Below, piece after piece: positions 54,344 to 63,425 of a DNA stretch of 64,000 nucleotides. Both the position numbers and the translations under genes were made by a program. The notes under the pieces are model-generated. The model saw only the letters and a list, made by a program, of their open reading frames with translations, was not told where the DNA came from and did not search any database. Source of the stretch: P52-10 sp041397365 (GTDB lineage: Bacteria; Pseudomonadota; Alphaproteobacteria; Rhizobiales; Xanthobacteraceae). The DNA lies in contig JAWKWT010000006.1 of assembly GCA_041397365.1 (NCBI GenBank), positions 186,001-250,000 on the forward strand. Reading direction: 5' to 3'. Numbering within the stretch: the stretch's first letter is position 1; each line of letters starts with the position of its first letter.

Positions 54344-55462
54344 ATGCTCATCGGCGTTCCCAAGGAAATCAAGGACCATGAGTTTCGCGTCGGCCTCACG
54401 CCCTCGTCGGTCGCCGAACTCGTCCATGCCGGGCATTCGGTGCTGGTTCAGAGCGGCGCGGGGTTGGGCTCCGGGCTGACGGACGAGCAATACGCCGCAT
54501 CCGGTGCCGCGATCACGAACGGCCCCGGCGACATTTTCGAGCGCGCCGACATGATCGTGAAGGTGAAGGAGCCGCTCGGGCCGGAGCGCACCTTGCTCCG
54601 GCCGGGGCAAGTCCTGTTCACCTATCTGCACCTTGCGCCCGATCTTCAACAGACGACCGAACTGATCGCCTCGGGCGCGAGCTGCATCGCCTATGAGACA
54701 GTCACGTCGCCTTATGGCGGGCTGCCGCTGCTGACGCCGATGTCGGAAGTCGCAGGCCGGCTCGCGCCGCAGGTCGGCGCGCATTGCCTTGAGAGCGGCT
54801 CGGGCGGTCGCGGCGTTCTGCTCGGCGGGGTGCCGGGGGTACCGGGCGGCGACGTCGTCATCCTCGGCGGTGGCGTCTCGGGAACGCATGCGGCGACCAT
54901 CGCGCTCGGCATGGGTGCGAATGTGACGGTGGTCGATCGCAATCCCGAAGCCCTGCGCCGCCTCGCGTTTTCTTTCGGCACGGGCCTGCGCACGATCTTC
55001 TCCACTCGCTCGGCTGTCGCGGAAATCGTCCGCCGCGCGGACCTGCTGATCGGCGCGGTGCTGGTTCCGGGCGCGGCCGCCCCCAAGCTTGTGAGCCGCG
55101 CGATGGTGGCGACGATGAAGCCCGGCGCCGTGATCGTCGACATCGCCATCGATCAGGGCGGCTGCTGCGAGACCTCGCACCCGACGACCCATTCCGACCC
55201 GACCTATGTGGTCGACGGCGTCGTCCATTATTGCGTCACCAACATGCCGGGCGCGGTGGCGCGGACTTCGACCTTCGCGCTGAACAACGCGACACTGCCC
55301 TTCGTGCTGATGCTCGCCAACAAGGGCTTGAAGGCAGCGCTTGCGGACGACGTTTATCTGCGCGCCGGCCTCAACATTTATGACGGCAGGCTGACCTGCA
55401 AGCCGGTCGCCGAAGCGCACGGCCTGCCCTGGACGTCCGCCGAGCAGGCGCTCGGCCTATGA
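54344..55462 (+). CDS. ald: Alanine dehydrogenase
   Basis: NAD-dependent enzyme that interconverts L-alanine with pyruvate and ammonium. 372 aa. Family blocks: MLIGVPKEIKDHEFRVGLTP at the N-terminus, DMIVKVKEPLG near residue 66, TYLHLAPD near residue 92, the NAD-binding GGDVVILGGGVSGTHAATIALGMGANVTVVDRN near residues 166-198, and HYCVTNMPGAVARTST near residue 298. The stop overlaps the start of the next gene (ATGA), so the two form an operon. Confidence 0.95.
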   Translation: MLIGVPKEIKDHEFRVGLTPSSVAELVHAGHSVLVQSGAGLGSGLTDEQYAASGAAITNGPGDIFERADMIVKVKEPLGPERTLLRPGQVLFTYLHLAPDLQQTTELIASGASCIAYETVTSPYGGLPLLTPMSEVAGRLAPQVGAHCLESGSGGRGVLLGGVPGVPGGDVVILGGGVSGTHAATIALGMGANVTVVDRNPEALRRLAFSFGTGLRTIFSTRSAVAEIVRRADLLIGAVLVPGAAAPKLVSRAMVATMKPGAVIVDIAIDQGGCCETSHPTTHSDPTYVVDGVVHYCVTNMPGAVARTSTFALNNATLPFVLMLANKGLKAALADDVYLRAGLNIYDGRLTCKPVAEAHGLPWTSAEQALGL

Positions 55463-56604
55463 AGATCACCGAAATCCGCGGCTTCCATCTCAGCTTTCCC
55501 TTGCCGGAGCCGCTCGGCAACGCCGTCACCTTCTTTCGCAAGCGCGACGCGCTGCTGGTGCAGATCGTCACCGAATCCGGCCTCTCCGGCTGGGGCGAAT
55601 CCGGCAATTCGCCGCATGCCGCGGGCGCATTCATCCGCGCCCGGCTGGCGGGACTGATTCTCGGCCAGTCTCCGCTGGATTACGGCCGACACTATCAGGC
55701 GATGACCGCCGCTCTCGGCTACGACCGCCGCGGCTCGGCGATGATCGGCGTCTCGGCGATCGACCTTGCCTTGCACGACCTCGCCGCACGCGCCCAAGGC
55801 GTCAGCGTCGCCGCGCTGCTCGGCGGCGCGGTCCGCGACCGCCTGCCGGCCTATGCCAGCGGTCCGTTCTTCAAGACCGGCGACGATCCCTATCGCGATT
55901 TTGCGCGCGAGACCGAAAACTACCTGAAGAAGAATTTTCGGGCCGTGAAACCGCGTGGCGGCTTCAGCCCGCGCGCCGACGGCATGATGGCCAATACGCT
56001 GCGCAAGGTGATCGGCGCCGACGGCGCGCTGATGGTCGACATCAATCAGGGCTATACGGCGCGCGCGGCCATCGAGTCGGCGCGGCGCATGGACGAGGCC
56101 GGACTGCTCTGGATCGAGGAACCGGTGCAGCCGGACGACATTCCCGGCTACCAAAGCGTCGCACGGGCGGTGCCGGTGGCGATCGCGGGCGGCGAGGCGC
56201 TCGCGAGCCTGCGTGCCTATCGCGAGTTTCTCGAAGCCGGCACGCTCTCGGTGCTGCAACCGGACCTCGCCGTCTGCGGCGGCTATTCGGGTTTCCGGCA
56301 GATCGCAGCGCTCGGCCTCGCCTTCGGCCTGCCTGTGATGCCGCATGTGTTCGGCACGACGGTGAATTTCCACGCCTCGATGCAGATGGCTTCGGTCGTC
56401 GAGGGTCATCGCGGCGGCGGACCGATGCCCTATCCGTTCATGGAATACGACATGATGGCCAACCCGCTGCTGGCGCTGTGTCCGCCGCCCGCGCTCGCGC
56501 CGGACGGGACGCTGCCGGTCCCGACCGCTCCCGGCACCGGCATCGAACTGGCACCGGCGATGCTCGAACCGTGGATCGTCAGCCATTGGACGGAGAGACT
56601 TTAG
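55459..56604 (+). CDS. Enolase-superfamily (mandelate racemase/muconate lactonizing type) enzyme
   Basis: 381 aa with an N-terminal capping domain (MKITEIRGFHLSFPLPEPLGN) and a TIM barrel. Metal ligands are expected in LMVDINQGY near residue 193, LWIEEPVQPDD near 219 and IAGGEAL near 244; the acid/base histidine is in MPHVFGT near 295. At the KxK position it reads VKPRGG (Lys-Pro-Arg). It starts inside the ald stop (ATGA), so it may act on an amino- or hydroxy-acid linked to alanine metabolism; the substrate cannot be told from sequence alone. Confidence 0.9.
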   Translation: MKITEIRGFHLSFPLPEPLGNAVTFFRKRDALLVQIVTESGLSGWGESGNSPHAAGAFIRARLAGLILGQSPLDYGRHYQAMTAALGYDRRGSAMIGVSAIDLALHDLAARAQGVSVAALLGGAVRDRLPAYASGPFFKTGDDPYRDFARETENYLKKNFRAVKPRGGFSPRADGMMANTLRKVIGADGALMVDINQGYTARAAIESARRMDEAGLLWIEEPVQPDDIPGYQSVARAVPVAIAGGEALASLRAYREFLEAGTLSVLQPDLAVCGGYSGFRQIAALGLAFGLPVMPHVFGTTVNFHASMQMASVVEGHRGGGPMPYPFMEYDMMANPLLALCPPPALAPDGTLPVPTAPGTGIELAPAMLEPWIVSHWTERL

Positions 56605-56724
56605 GCAGGCTCGCTTTGCAACGCCATTCAGCGGCACCGCGACCGCTCTATATGTCTGTCGCCGCCAGCGACAGGGACGACCGAACCCGGCGGAGGCCAG
56701 CCTCAGGCTTGAGAGTATGCGCGG

Positions 56725-56982
56725 ATGCCCGACCCTTACGCCTGCGAGACGCCACTGACCGCGACGTTCACGATCAGGATCGACGGGCATTCCCTCGTTC
56801 TGCGCCATGTCGGTGAAACGCTGCGCTTCATCACCGACAAGCGTTTCATCGAGTGGATGGAATTTTACGGCATGCACAAGGACGCCATCGAGGCGCTCGA
56901 AGCCGCTGCCGGCAACGCGATGCTCTCGCGCCAGGCGACGAACGCGGTGCGCCTCTTGTTCTCACGCGCGGGATTGATTTGA
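56725..56982 (+). CDS. Small DUF982-like protein
   Basis: 85 aa soluble protein: a beta-rich start (TATFTIRIDGHSLVLRHVGETLRFI) followed by helices (DAIEALEAAAGNAMLSRQATNAVRLLFSRAGLI). This is the pattern of rhizobial DUF982 proteins, whose role is unknown. The family assignment is by eye and tentative. It is convergent with the FkbM gene, 24 bases from its corrected stop. Confidence 0.65.
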   Translation: MPDPYACETPLTATFTIRIDGHSLVLRHVGETLRFITDKRFIEWMEFYGMHKDAIEALEAAAGNAMLSRQATNAVRLLFSRAGLI

Positions 56983-57006
56983 GCGGCGCTTGGCGCGACG
57001 GGCCGT

Positions 57007-57999
57007 TCAGCCGTGCAGCGCCTCTTCCGGCGACGGGCGGCGGCGGCGCGCGCAGATCCTCGATCGGAACGACACCGTCCGGAAACGCTCGCTCCGCCGG
57101 CAGCGCCAGCACATTCACCTCGACATTGCCGCCGAAGATATTTTGGGCGACGCCACGGAAATTGTCGGAATTGAACGGGTTGGCGATGTGCCAGGCGAAT
57201 TTGTAGCCGAGCGGCGACAGAAGCTCGGCGATGGCGACTGATGCTCCGGGCCGACCATCGCATGTTCGAAATAGACGACAGGCTGATGCCGCCGCAGCGT
57301 CGCGAGACCGCCACGAAACACCTCGACCTCCATCGCCTCGACATCGATCTTCATCAGATCGCACTGCGGCAGATCGAGCTGATCGATCGTCGCCATCGCC
57401 AGCCAGATGGTCGGTTCTCCCTGCCCCAGCCGGCTCCGGCTCACATCGTGAAAGAAACTCTTCGCACCGGTATTGTTTATCTCGTCAGCCGGCAGCAGCG
57501 CCTGTGGGACCAGACGCTGGCTGAGCCGACCAGCATGTTGAACGCATGCACCCATTTGCTCATGCCGTTCTGAACGATGTTGTGCGCGAGAATGGAATGG
57601 ATATGCGGCTGGCCCTCGAACGCCAGCACCGTGCCCTGCTCGCCGACGAGCCGGCCGAGCGCGATCGTATGCGTGCCGACATTCGCGCCGATATCGAGCA
57701 CCGTATCGCCGGGTTTTACGAATGCGCAGCAGTTCGATTTCGCGAAAGCCCCATTCGCCATAGTAATGCAGCGACCGACCGATGCATTCGTCGCGGGCCA
57801 GATGCGACAGCGTTCCGTCCCGGCAGACATAGGTCGCGACCTCTCCCAGGACGTTCTCCGGTTCCGGAATGATTTCAGGAGCAATTTCGGGCGCTTCCGC
57901 GGGAGGTGGAGCCGGTGGCTCCGCCGCAAGCGGCGCTTCGTCGGGGCGAGCCCTGCGGGCGATCCGGGCGACGAGGGTTCCCAACGAAGACAGCGACAT
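57007..57999 (-). CDS. FkbM-family methyltransferase (about four apparent frameshifts)
   Basis: SAM-dependent methyltransferase of the FkbM type, about 331 aa after correction. The ATG at 57999 leads MSLSSLGTLVARIARRARPDE and a Pro/Ala/Glu-rich linker, then YVCRDGTLSHLARDECIGRSLHYYGEWG. Motif I KPGDTVLDIGANVGTHTIALG is in a second frame, LPQCDLMKIDVEAMEVEVFRGG is back in the first, and SVAIAELLSPLGYKFAWHIANPFN is in a third. Breaks: 57715-57722, 57525 (G short), 57245 (T short) and 57035-57037 (G extra); the last correction gives an ending SPEEALHG at 57007. Target unknown; O-methylation of a sugar is usual for the family. Confidence 0.8.
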
Positions 58000-58198
58000 A
58001 TGGACCTCCGGTGCGCCATTCCATCACATCGGACCATCTTGTCGCAATGGCATCAAGACATTGTCCCGCGCGACCGCGTGTCCTTCCTGATGTTACCTTT
58101 GCATCGTTTCAGACGCCACCCGCAACCGACACTGGATCAGCAAGCGTGGCATTCCTACATGTGGATGCACCAGCATTGCAGCGATCGGAGTTTGAATC

Positions 58199-58684
58199 TT
58201 GAGCGTCGCCTTTACCAAGGAAGAAAGCGCGGAAACCGCGTCGGAAACGCTGCTTCCGGATCGCGCCGTTTCGCCGCATCCCAATCTTGTGACGCAGGCG
58301 GGCCTGACCGCGCTCGAAACCCAGTTGCGAGAGGCGCGCGCGGCCTATGAGGTGGCGCAGCAAATCGAGGACGTGAACGAAAGACGGCGGCAGTCGGCCA
58401 CGCCGCTGCGGGACATGCGCTATTTCGCGGAGCGCGTGCGAACGGCACAGCTCGTGCCGCCGCCATCATCGACAACAGATACTGTCGCGTTCGGCAACGT
58501 CGTCACTTTCCGCAGGGAGGATGGCCGCGTGCAGACCTATCGGATCGTCGGTGAGGACGAGGCCGATCCGAAAGCCGGATCGATGTCGTATGTCTCGCCC
58601 GTCGCCCGCGCGCTGATCGGAAAATCGGTCGGCGATGAAGTGGTCGCGGCCAATCAGACCATCGAGATTCTTAAGATCACATAG
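58199..58684 (+). CDS. GreA/GreB-family protein with an altered coiled-coil tip
   Basis: 161 aa. The C-terminal FKBP-like GreA domain is clear (VAFGNVVTFRREDGRVQTYRIVGEDEADPKAGSMSYVSPVARALIGKSVGDEV). The N-terminal part after residue 28 is a short helical pair starting LVTQAGLTALETQLREA. The acidic tip of GreA (G-D-L-S-E-N-A-E) is replaced by a basic stretch around residues 58-72 (DVNERRRQSATPLRD). It may bind the RNA polymerase secondary channel without stimulating cleavage. TTG start at 58199 with GGAG about eight bases upstream. Confidence 0.82.
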   Translation: MSVAFTKEESAETASETLLPDRAVSPHPNLVTQAGLTALETQLREARAAYEVAQQIEDVNERRRQSATPLRDMRYFAERVRTAQLVPPPSSTTDTVAFGNVVTFRREDGRVQTYRIVGEDEADPKAGSMSYVSPVARALIGKSVGDEVVAANQTIEILKIT

Positions 58685-58756
58685 TTCGGGATCGAGTCAT
58701 TGCCGCGGTCGCATCGCGCAACCGCGGCACGCTCGGGAAATCGGCGACGCCGTCGC

Positions 58757-59734
58757 CTACTCCCGCTTGAGGTTCGTCAGGTTGATGACGCGCTGCTTCT
58801 CGGCAATCTGCTCCTTGACGAACTCCTGAGCCCATTTCACGTCGCCATGCAGCGGCTTCAGGCCGAGATTTTCCAGCCGCTCGATGACGGCCGGCTTGGA
58901 CAGCGCCTCGTTGACCGCCTTGTTGAGAATGGCGATCACCTCGGGCGGCGTGCCGCGCGCGGAGACCAGCACGCTCCAGGTGTGCGGATTGTAGTCCTTG
59001 AAGCCGGTCTGTTCCGTCACCGACAGAATTTCGGGCTTCAGCTTCATGCGCGACGTGCCGGGTCCGTTCGCCGCAAGCACCTTCAGCTTTCCGTCCATGA
59101 TGAACGGCGTCGCCGATGCGGTCGCCACGCTGGCGAAGTCCACATCGCCGGTCAGGACCGACGTGATCGCAGGCACATCGCCGGGGAACGGCACATGCAG
59201 CAATTTGATCCCGGCCAATTTTTGCAAATACTCGGAGTTGAGATGCGACGGCCCGGCTACGCCCGCAGTCGAATAGGTGACCTTTCCAGGATTCGCGCGC
59301 GCGATCGCGATCAGCTCCTGCATGTTGTTCGCCTTGAAATCGGGTTTCGCGACGAGCACGCTATAGACGCTGTTCAGGCCGGCGATCACATCGAGATCGC
59401 GGGACGGGTGATAAGGCAATTTCGGATCGATGATCGGAATGATCGCGGTGGCGCCGACGCCGCTGACGCCGAGCGTGTAACCATCCGGCTTCGATTTGGC
59501 AACGATATCGATGCCGAGCGTCGCGGCGGCTCCGGGCCGGTTCTCGATCACGACCGGCTGTCCGAGAATGTCGGACATCGCCTCGCCGACGATCCGCGCG
59601 GTCGCGTCGGTCGATCCTCCCGGCGTGAACGGCACGATCAGGCGAATCGGTTTGTCGGGATAAGTCTGTGCCGACAATTCCGTCGGCGCGCTAACGAACA
59701 ATAAAGCGAGTAGGCACAAAGCAAGCCTGAGCAT
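58757..59734 (-). CDS. TctC/Bug-family periplasmic solute-binding protein
   Basis: 325 aa with a Sec-type signal peptide (MLRLALCLLALLFVSAPTELSA). Family blocks: YPDKPIRLIVPFTPGGSTDATAR, QPVVIENRPGAAATLG, GYTLGVSG, YHPSRDLDVIAG. It probably binds a carboxylate ligand in the periplasm. As with the protein at 25697, no transporter membrane genes are adjacent. Convergent with the GreA-like gene. Confidence 0.92.
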   Translation of the reverse strand: MLRLALCLLALLFVSAPTELSAQTYPDKPIRLIVPFTPGGSTDATARIVGEAMSDILGQPVVIENRPGAAATLGIDIVAKSKPDGYTLGVSGVGATAIIPIIDPKLPYHPSRDLDVIAGLNSVYSVLVAKPDFKANNMQELIAIARANPGKVTYSTAGVAGPSHLNSEYLQKLAGIKLLHVPFPGDVPAITSVLTGDVDFASVATASATPFIMDGKLKVLAANGPGTSRMKLKPEILSVTEQTGFKDYNPHTWSVLVSARGTPPEVIAILNKAVNEALSKPAVIERLENLGLKPLHGDVKWAQEFVKEQIAEKQRVINLTNLKRE

Positions 59735-59866
59735 AGTCTCCTCCTGGACAGACGTTCTTGAGGCATCCTTGCCCGCAGTATCGTCGAAAGCAGAGATCGG
59801 ATCAAGCCAAGGCGTCGCCCGGCCTGCTTCCGATATGATCCTGCTCCCGCTTGCCGGGATCGCACG

Positions 59867-60247
59867 CTAGTTGAAGCGCGCGCTCGTGACCTTTCCCTTC
59901 GGGTTCGTGATCTGCACGACGCCTTTCGCCTTTGCCGGCACCGGCGCGGTGGCCGTGCCGCTCAGCCGATTGCCGTCAGCGGGCGCGAGCACGATCCGCT
60001 CGGTCTTGCCGCCGACATCGAGGATGGCGAGTCCCTTGTGGCCCGCTGCCTGGATCGGCTTGTCGTCATGTCCGAGAAGATACGCATCGACCACGGCGCC
60101 GCGCGTCACCAGCTCGATATGGTAATCGCCGGCCATGGCGATCCGGCCGCCCTCGCGCGGCTGAGGATTATGCGCCGACACCTGAAACGGCGCGGCCGCG
60201 AGCATGAGCGAGGCGGCAAGGCTCGCAAACAGCATTCGTCTTGTCAT
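59867..60247 (-). CDS. Small exported protein at the end of the metal-efflux operon
   Basis: 126 aa. Signal peptide MTRRMLFASLAASLMLAAAPFQVSA is followed by HNPQPREGG and a compact beta-rich domain (GDYHIELVTRGAVVDAYLLGHDDKPIQ, GLAILDVGGKTERIVLAPADGNRLSG). It has histidines near the mature N-terminus and in the first strands that could bind metal. It follows the RND pump gene by 28 bases on the same strand, so it is very likely part of that operon. No named family was recognised. ATG 60247 is preferred to a longer frame reaching 60364. Confidence 0.8.
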   Translation of the reverse strand: MTRRMLFASLAASLMLAAAPFQVSAHNPQPREGGRIAMAGDYHIELVTRGAVVDAYLLGHDDKPIQAAGHKGLAILDVGGKTERIVLAPADGNRLSGTATAPVPAKAKGVVQITNPKGKVTSARFN

Positions 60248-60275
60248 GGAAGAGTCTCCTTCTGTGTGGGGTGGA

Positions 60276-63200
60276 TCAGAATGTGGATGTCGTTGCCGGA
60301 CCGGCGGCTGCGGCCAGCGTCGCCCGCTCCGCTTGCGCGGATTGCCGGAGCCGCGAAATCGCATTGCGTCCGAACAAGCTCATCAGGATCGGGGTGACGA
60401 ACGCATCCAGCAAGGTCGCGCTCAGCAATCCGCCAAAGATCGTCACCGCGACCGGGTGCAGGATTTCCTTGCCCGGATTGGCGGGATCGATCAGCAGCGG
60501 AACCAGAGCCACGCCCGCCGACAGCGCCGTCATCAGCACCGGCGTCAGTCGCTCAAGGCAACCGCGCACGATCAGCTCGCGGCCCCATGGCACGTTCTCA
60601 TGCACGGCGAGATTGGCGATGTGGCTGATCTTCAGAATGCCGTTGCGCGCGGCGATGCCGGTCAGCGTGATGAAGCCGATCATGCTCGCCACCGAAAGGT
60701 TCTGTCCCGCGATCCAGAGCGCGGCGACCGAGCCGATCAGCGCCAGCGGAACGCTGCCGATGATGATCGACGCCAGCATGGCGGAGCGATAGCGGCTGTA
60801 GAGCAAGGCGAACACCAGCGTCAGCGAGATCACCGAGAGAATGCCGATCGTCCGCGTCGCCTCCTCCTGCGCCTTGAACGTGCCTTCGAGGCTCGTGAAC
60901 ATGCCTTCCGGCATGGACGTCTCCTCGATCATCTTGCGCGCGGTCTCGACGATCCTCGTCATATCGGTGCGGCCGTCGCTGTTGGCCATCACGATGATGC
61001 GGCGTCGACCGTTCTCGCGGAGGATCTGGTTGGGGCCATCGGTCTCGCGGACCTCGGCGACCAGGTTCGCCGGAATCCAGCCCGATGGCGTCTCGATCAA
61101 CAGCCCCGAAAGACCCTGCACGGTGCGATGACTGTCCGGAAGCCGGATCACCACATCGTGCCGCCGATGCCCGTCGACGACACGCGACACGACGCGGCCG
61201 CTCGACAGCCGGCCGAGCTGATCGACGATCGCGCCGGGCTGGACGCCGTAAAGCGCGGCGCGGTTATAATCGATGCGGATTTCAAGCTGCGGAATCCGCA
61301 CCTGCTTTTCGACCTGCACGTCGGCGAGGCCCGGAATGGTCGCGAGCCGCGTGCGGAACTCCTCGGCCTTCATGCGCATCAGATCGAGATCGTCGCCGAA
61401 GATTTTCAGCGCGAGTTCCGAGCGCACGCCGGACAGCATGTGATCCAACCGATGCGAAATCGGCTGGCCGATGTTGATGTCGACCGGCAGCACTGAAAGG
61501 CGCGTTCTTATGTCCGCCAGAACGTCCGCCTTCGGCCGTCCGCCCGGCCTCAGATCGATTTCGAGTTCGAGGCATGAACGCCCTCGGCGTGCTCGTCGAG
61601 TTCGGCGCGGCCGGTGCGGCGGCCGACATGCGTGACCTCCGGCACGTCCAGGACGATGCGCTCAGCCAGCCCGCCGATGCGGCTCGACTGCGCGAGCGAG
61701 ACGCCGGGGTTCAGCGTGATGAAAACCGTGAACGTCCCCTCGTTAAACGGTGGCAGGAACGAGCGCGGCAGGCGCACCGCCGCGAAGGCGGCGACGGCGA
61801 TCAGCAGCATCGTGATGGCGAGCACCGCTCGTCCATGATCGAGCGCGATATCGAGCGCCCGCCGATAGACGCGCTTCAGTCCCACGGCCATGGCGCTTTC
61901 GCCGTGACGGATGTTCTGCCTGCCGAGCAGAAAATAGGCCAGCACCGGCGTCAGCGTGATCGAAACCAGCAGGCTCGCAAGGATCGCGACGATGTAGGCC
62001 TGCCCCAGCGGCGTGAACAATCGCCCCTCGATGCCTGAGAGCGCGAACAGCGGCAGGAATACGAGAATGATGATGATCGTCGCATAGACGATGCCGGAGC
62101 GAACCTCCTGCGAGGCTTCGACCACGACGTTGAAGACGGATCGCGGATTGCCGAGCGCGATGTTTTCCCGCAACCGGCGGGCGATGTTCTCGACATCGAC
62201 GACGGCGTCGTCCACCAGTTCACCGATGGCGATGGCGATGCCGCCGAGCGTCATGGTGTTGATCGACAATCCGGCGAAGTAGAATACGACCGCCGTCGCG
62301 AGCACCGAGATCGGGATCGCGGTGAGCGAGATCAGCGTGGTCCGCCAGCTCAGGAGAAACGCGAACAGAACCACCGCGACGACGACGGCCGCCTCCAGCA
62401 GCACCACCTCCACGTTGCGGATCGACGTCTCGATGAAGTTCGCCTGCCTGAAGATGATATTCTCGGTGTTGATCCCCAGCGGCAGGCTGCGGCTCAACTC
62501 CTTGAGCGACTCCTCGATGGTGCGCGTCAGCGTCACCGTATCGACATTCGGCTGCTTCTCGACGGCGATCACGACCGCGGGCTTGCCCATGAAACCGCTG
62601 TCGCCGCGCTTGACCCTCGGCGCAAAATCCACATCGGCCACCTGCTTCAGCCGAACCGACTGGCCGTCCACCGTCGCCACGACGATGCTGCGAAGATCGT
62701 CGAGACTGGTGGTGCGGCCGATATTGCGGATCAGATATTCGCGCGCATGGACGTCGGCGAAGCCGCCGCCGGCATTTCCGCCGAACTGCTGCAACGACTG
62801 CTCGATCTGCGCATAGGTGACGCCGAGCGCGCGCAACGCCGCCGGCTGCGGCGCGACACGATACTGCCGCACCTCGCCGCCCATCGGGATCACCTGCGCG
62901 ACGCCGGGAATGCTCATCAGCCGCGGGCGGATGGTGAAGTCGGCGACGTCACGCAATTCCATCGGCGTCGCCTGTTCGCTGGTGACGGCGATCAGAAGGA
63001 TCTGCCCCATCAGCGACGAGATTGGCCCGAGCACCGGCGTCACATTCACCGGCAACTGGTCGCGCGCGAGATTCAGCCGTTCGGCCACGAGTTGCCGGTT
63101 GCGGTAGATATCGCCGCCCCAGTCGAACTCGACATAGACGAATGACAGCCCGACGCCGGACACCGAGCGGACGCGGCTGACGCCGGGAACGCCGTTCATC

Positions 63201-63415
63201 TGCGTCTCGATCGGAAAGCTCACGAGCAGTTCGACCTCCGGCGGCGCGAGCCCCTCGGCCTCCGTCATGATCGTGACGACCTGCCGGTTGAGGTCGGGAA
63301 ACACATCGATCGGCAGACGCATGGCGCTGAATATACCAAACACGATCAGAACCGCGCTGATGCCAAGAACGAGGCCGCGATTTCGCAAGGACTGCGTGAC
63401 GAGAATTCTAAACAT
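60276..63415 (-). CDS. Heavy-metal efflux RND transporter, CusA/CzcA type (one apparent frameshift)
   Basis: Inner-membrane proton-driven pump of the HME-RND family. Corrected length is 1046 aa. It begins MFRILVTQSLRNRGLVLGISAVL; a large periplasmic domain is followed by the TM4 block GGIAIAIGELVDDAVVDVENIARRL near residue 395 with the Asp/Glu residues of HME pumps, and by the second half HRLDHMLSGVRSELALKIFGDDLD... The frame is lost at 61568 (one C short, plus strand); adding it joins GVHASELEIDLRPGG. The exported metal cannot be read from sequence. Operon: adaptor, pump, small exported protein. Confidence 0.92.
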
Positions 63416-63425
63416 CCGAATTCTC

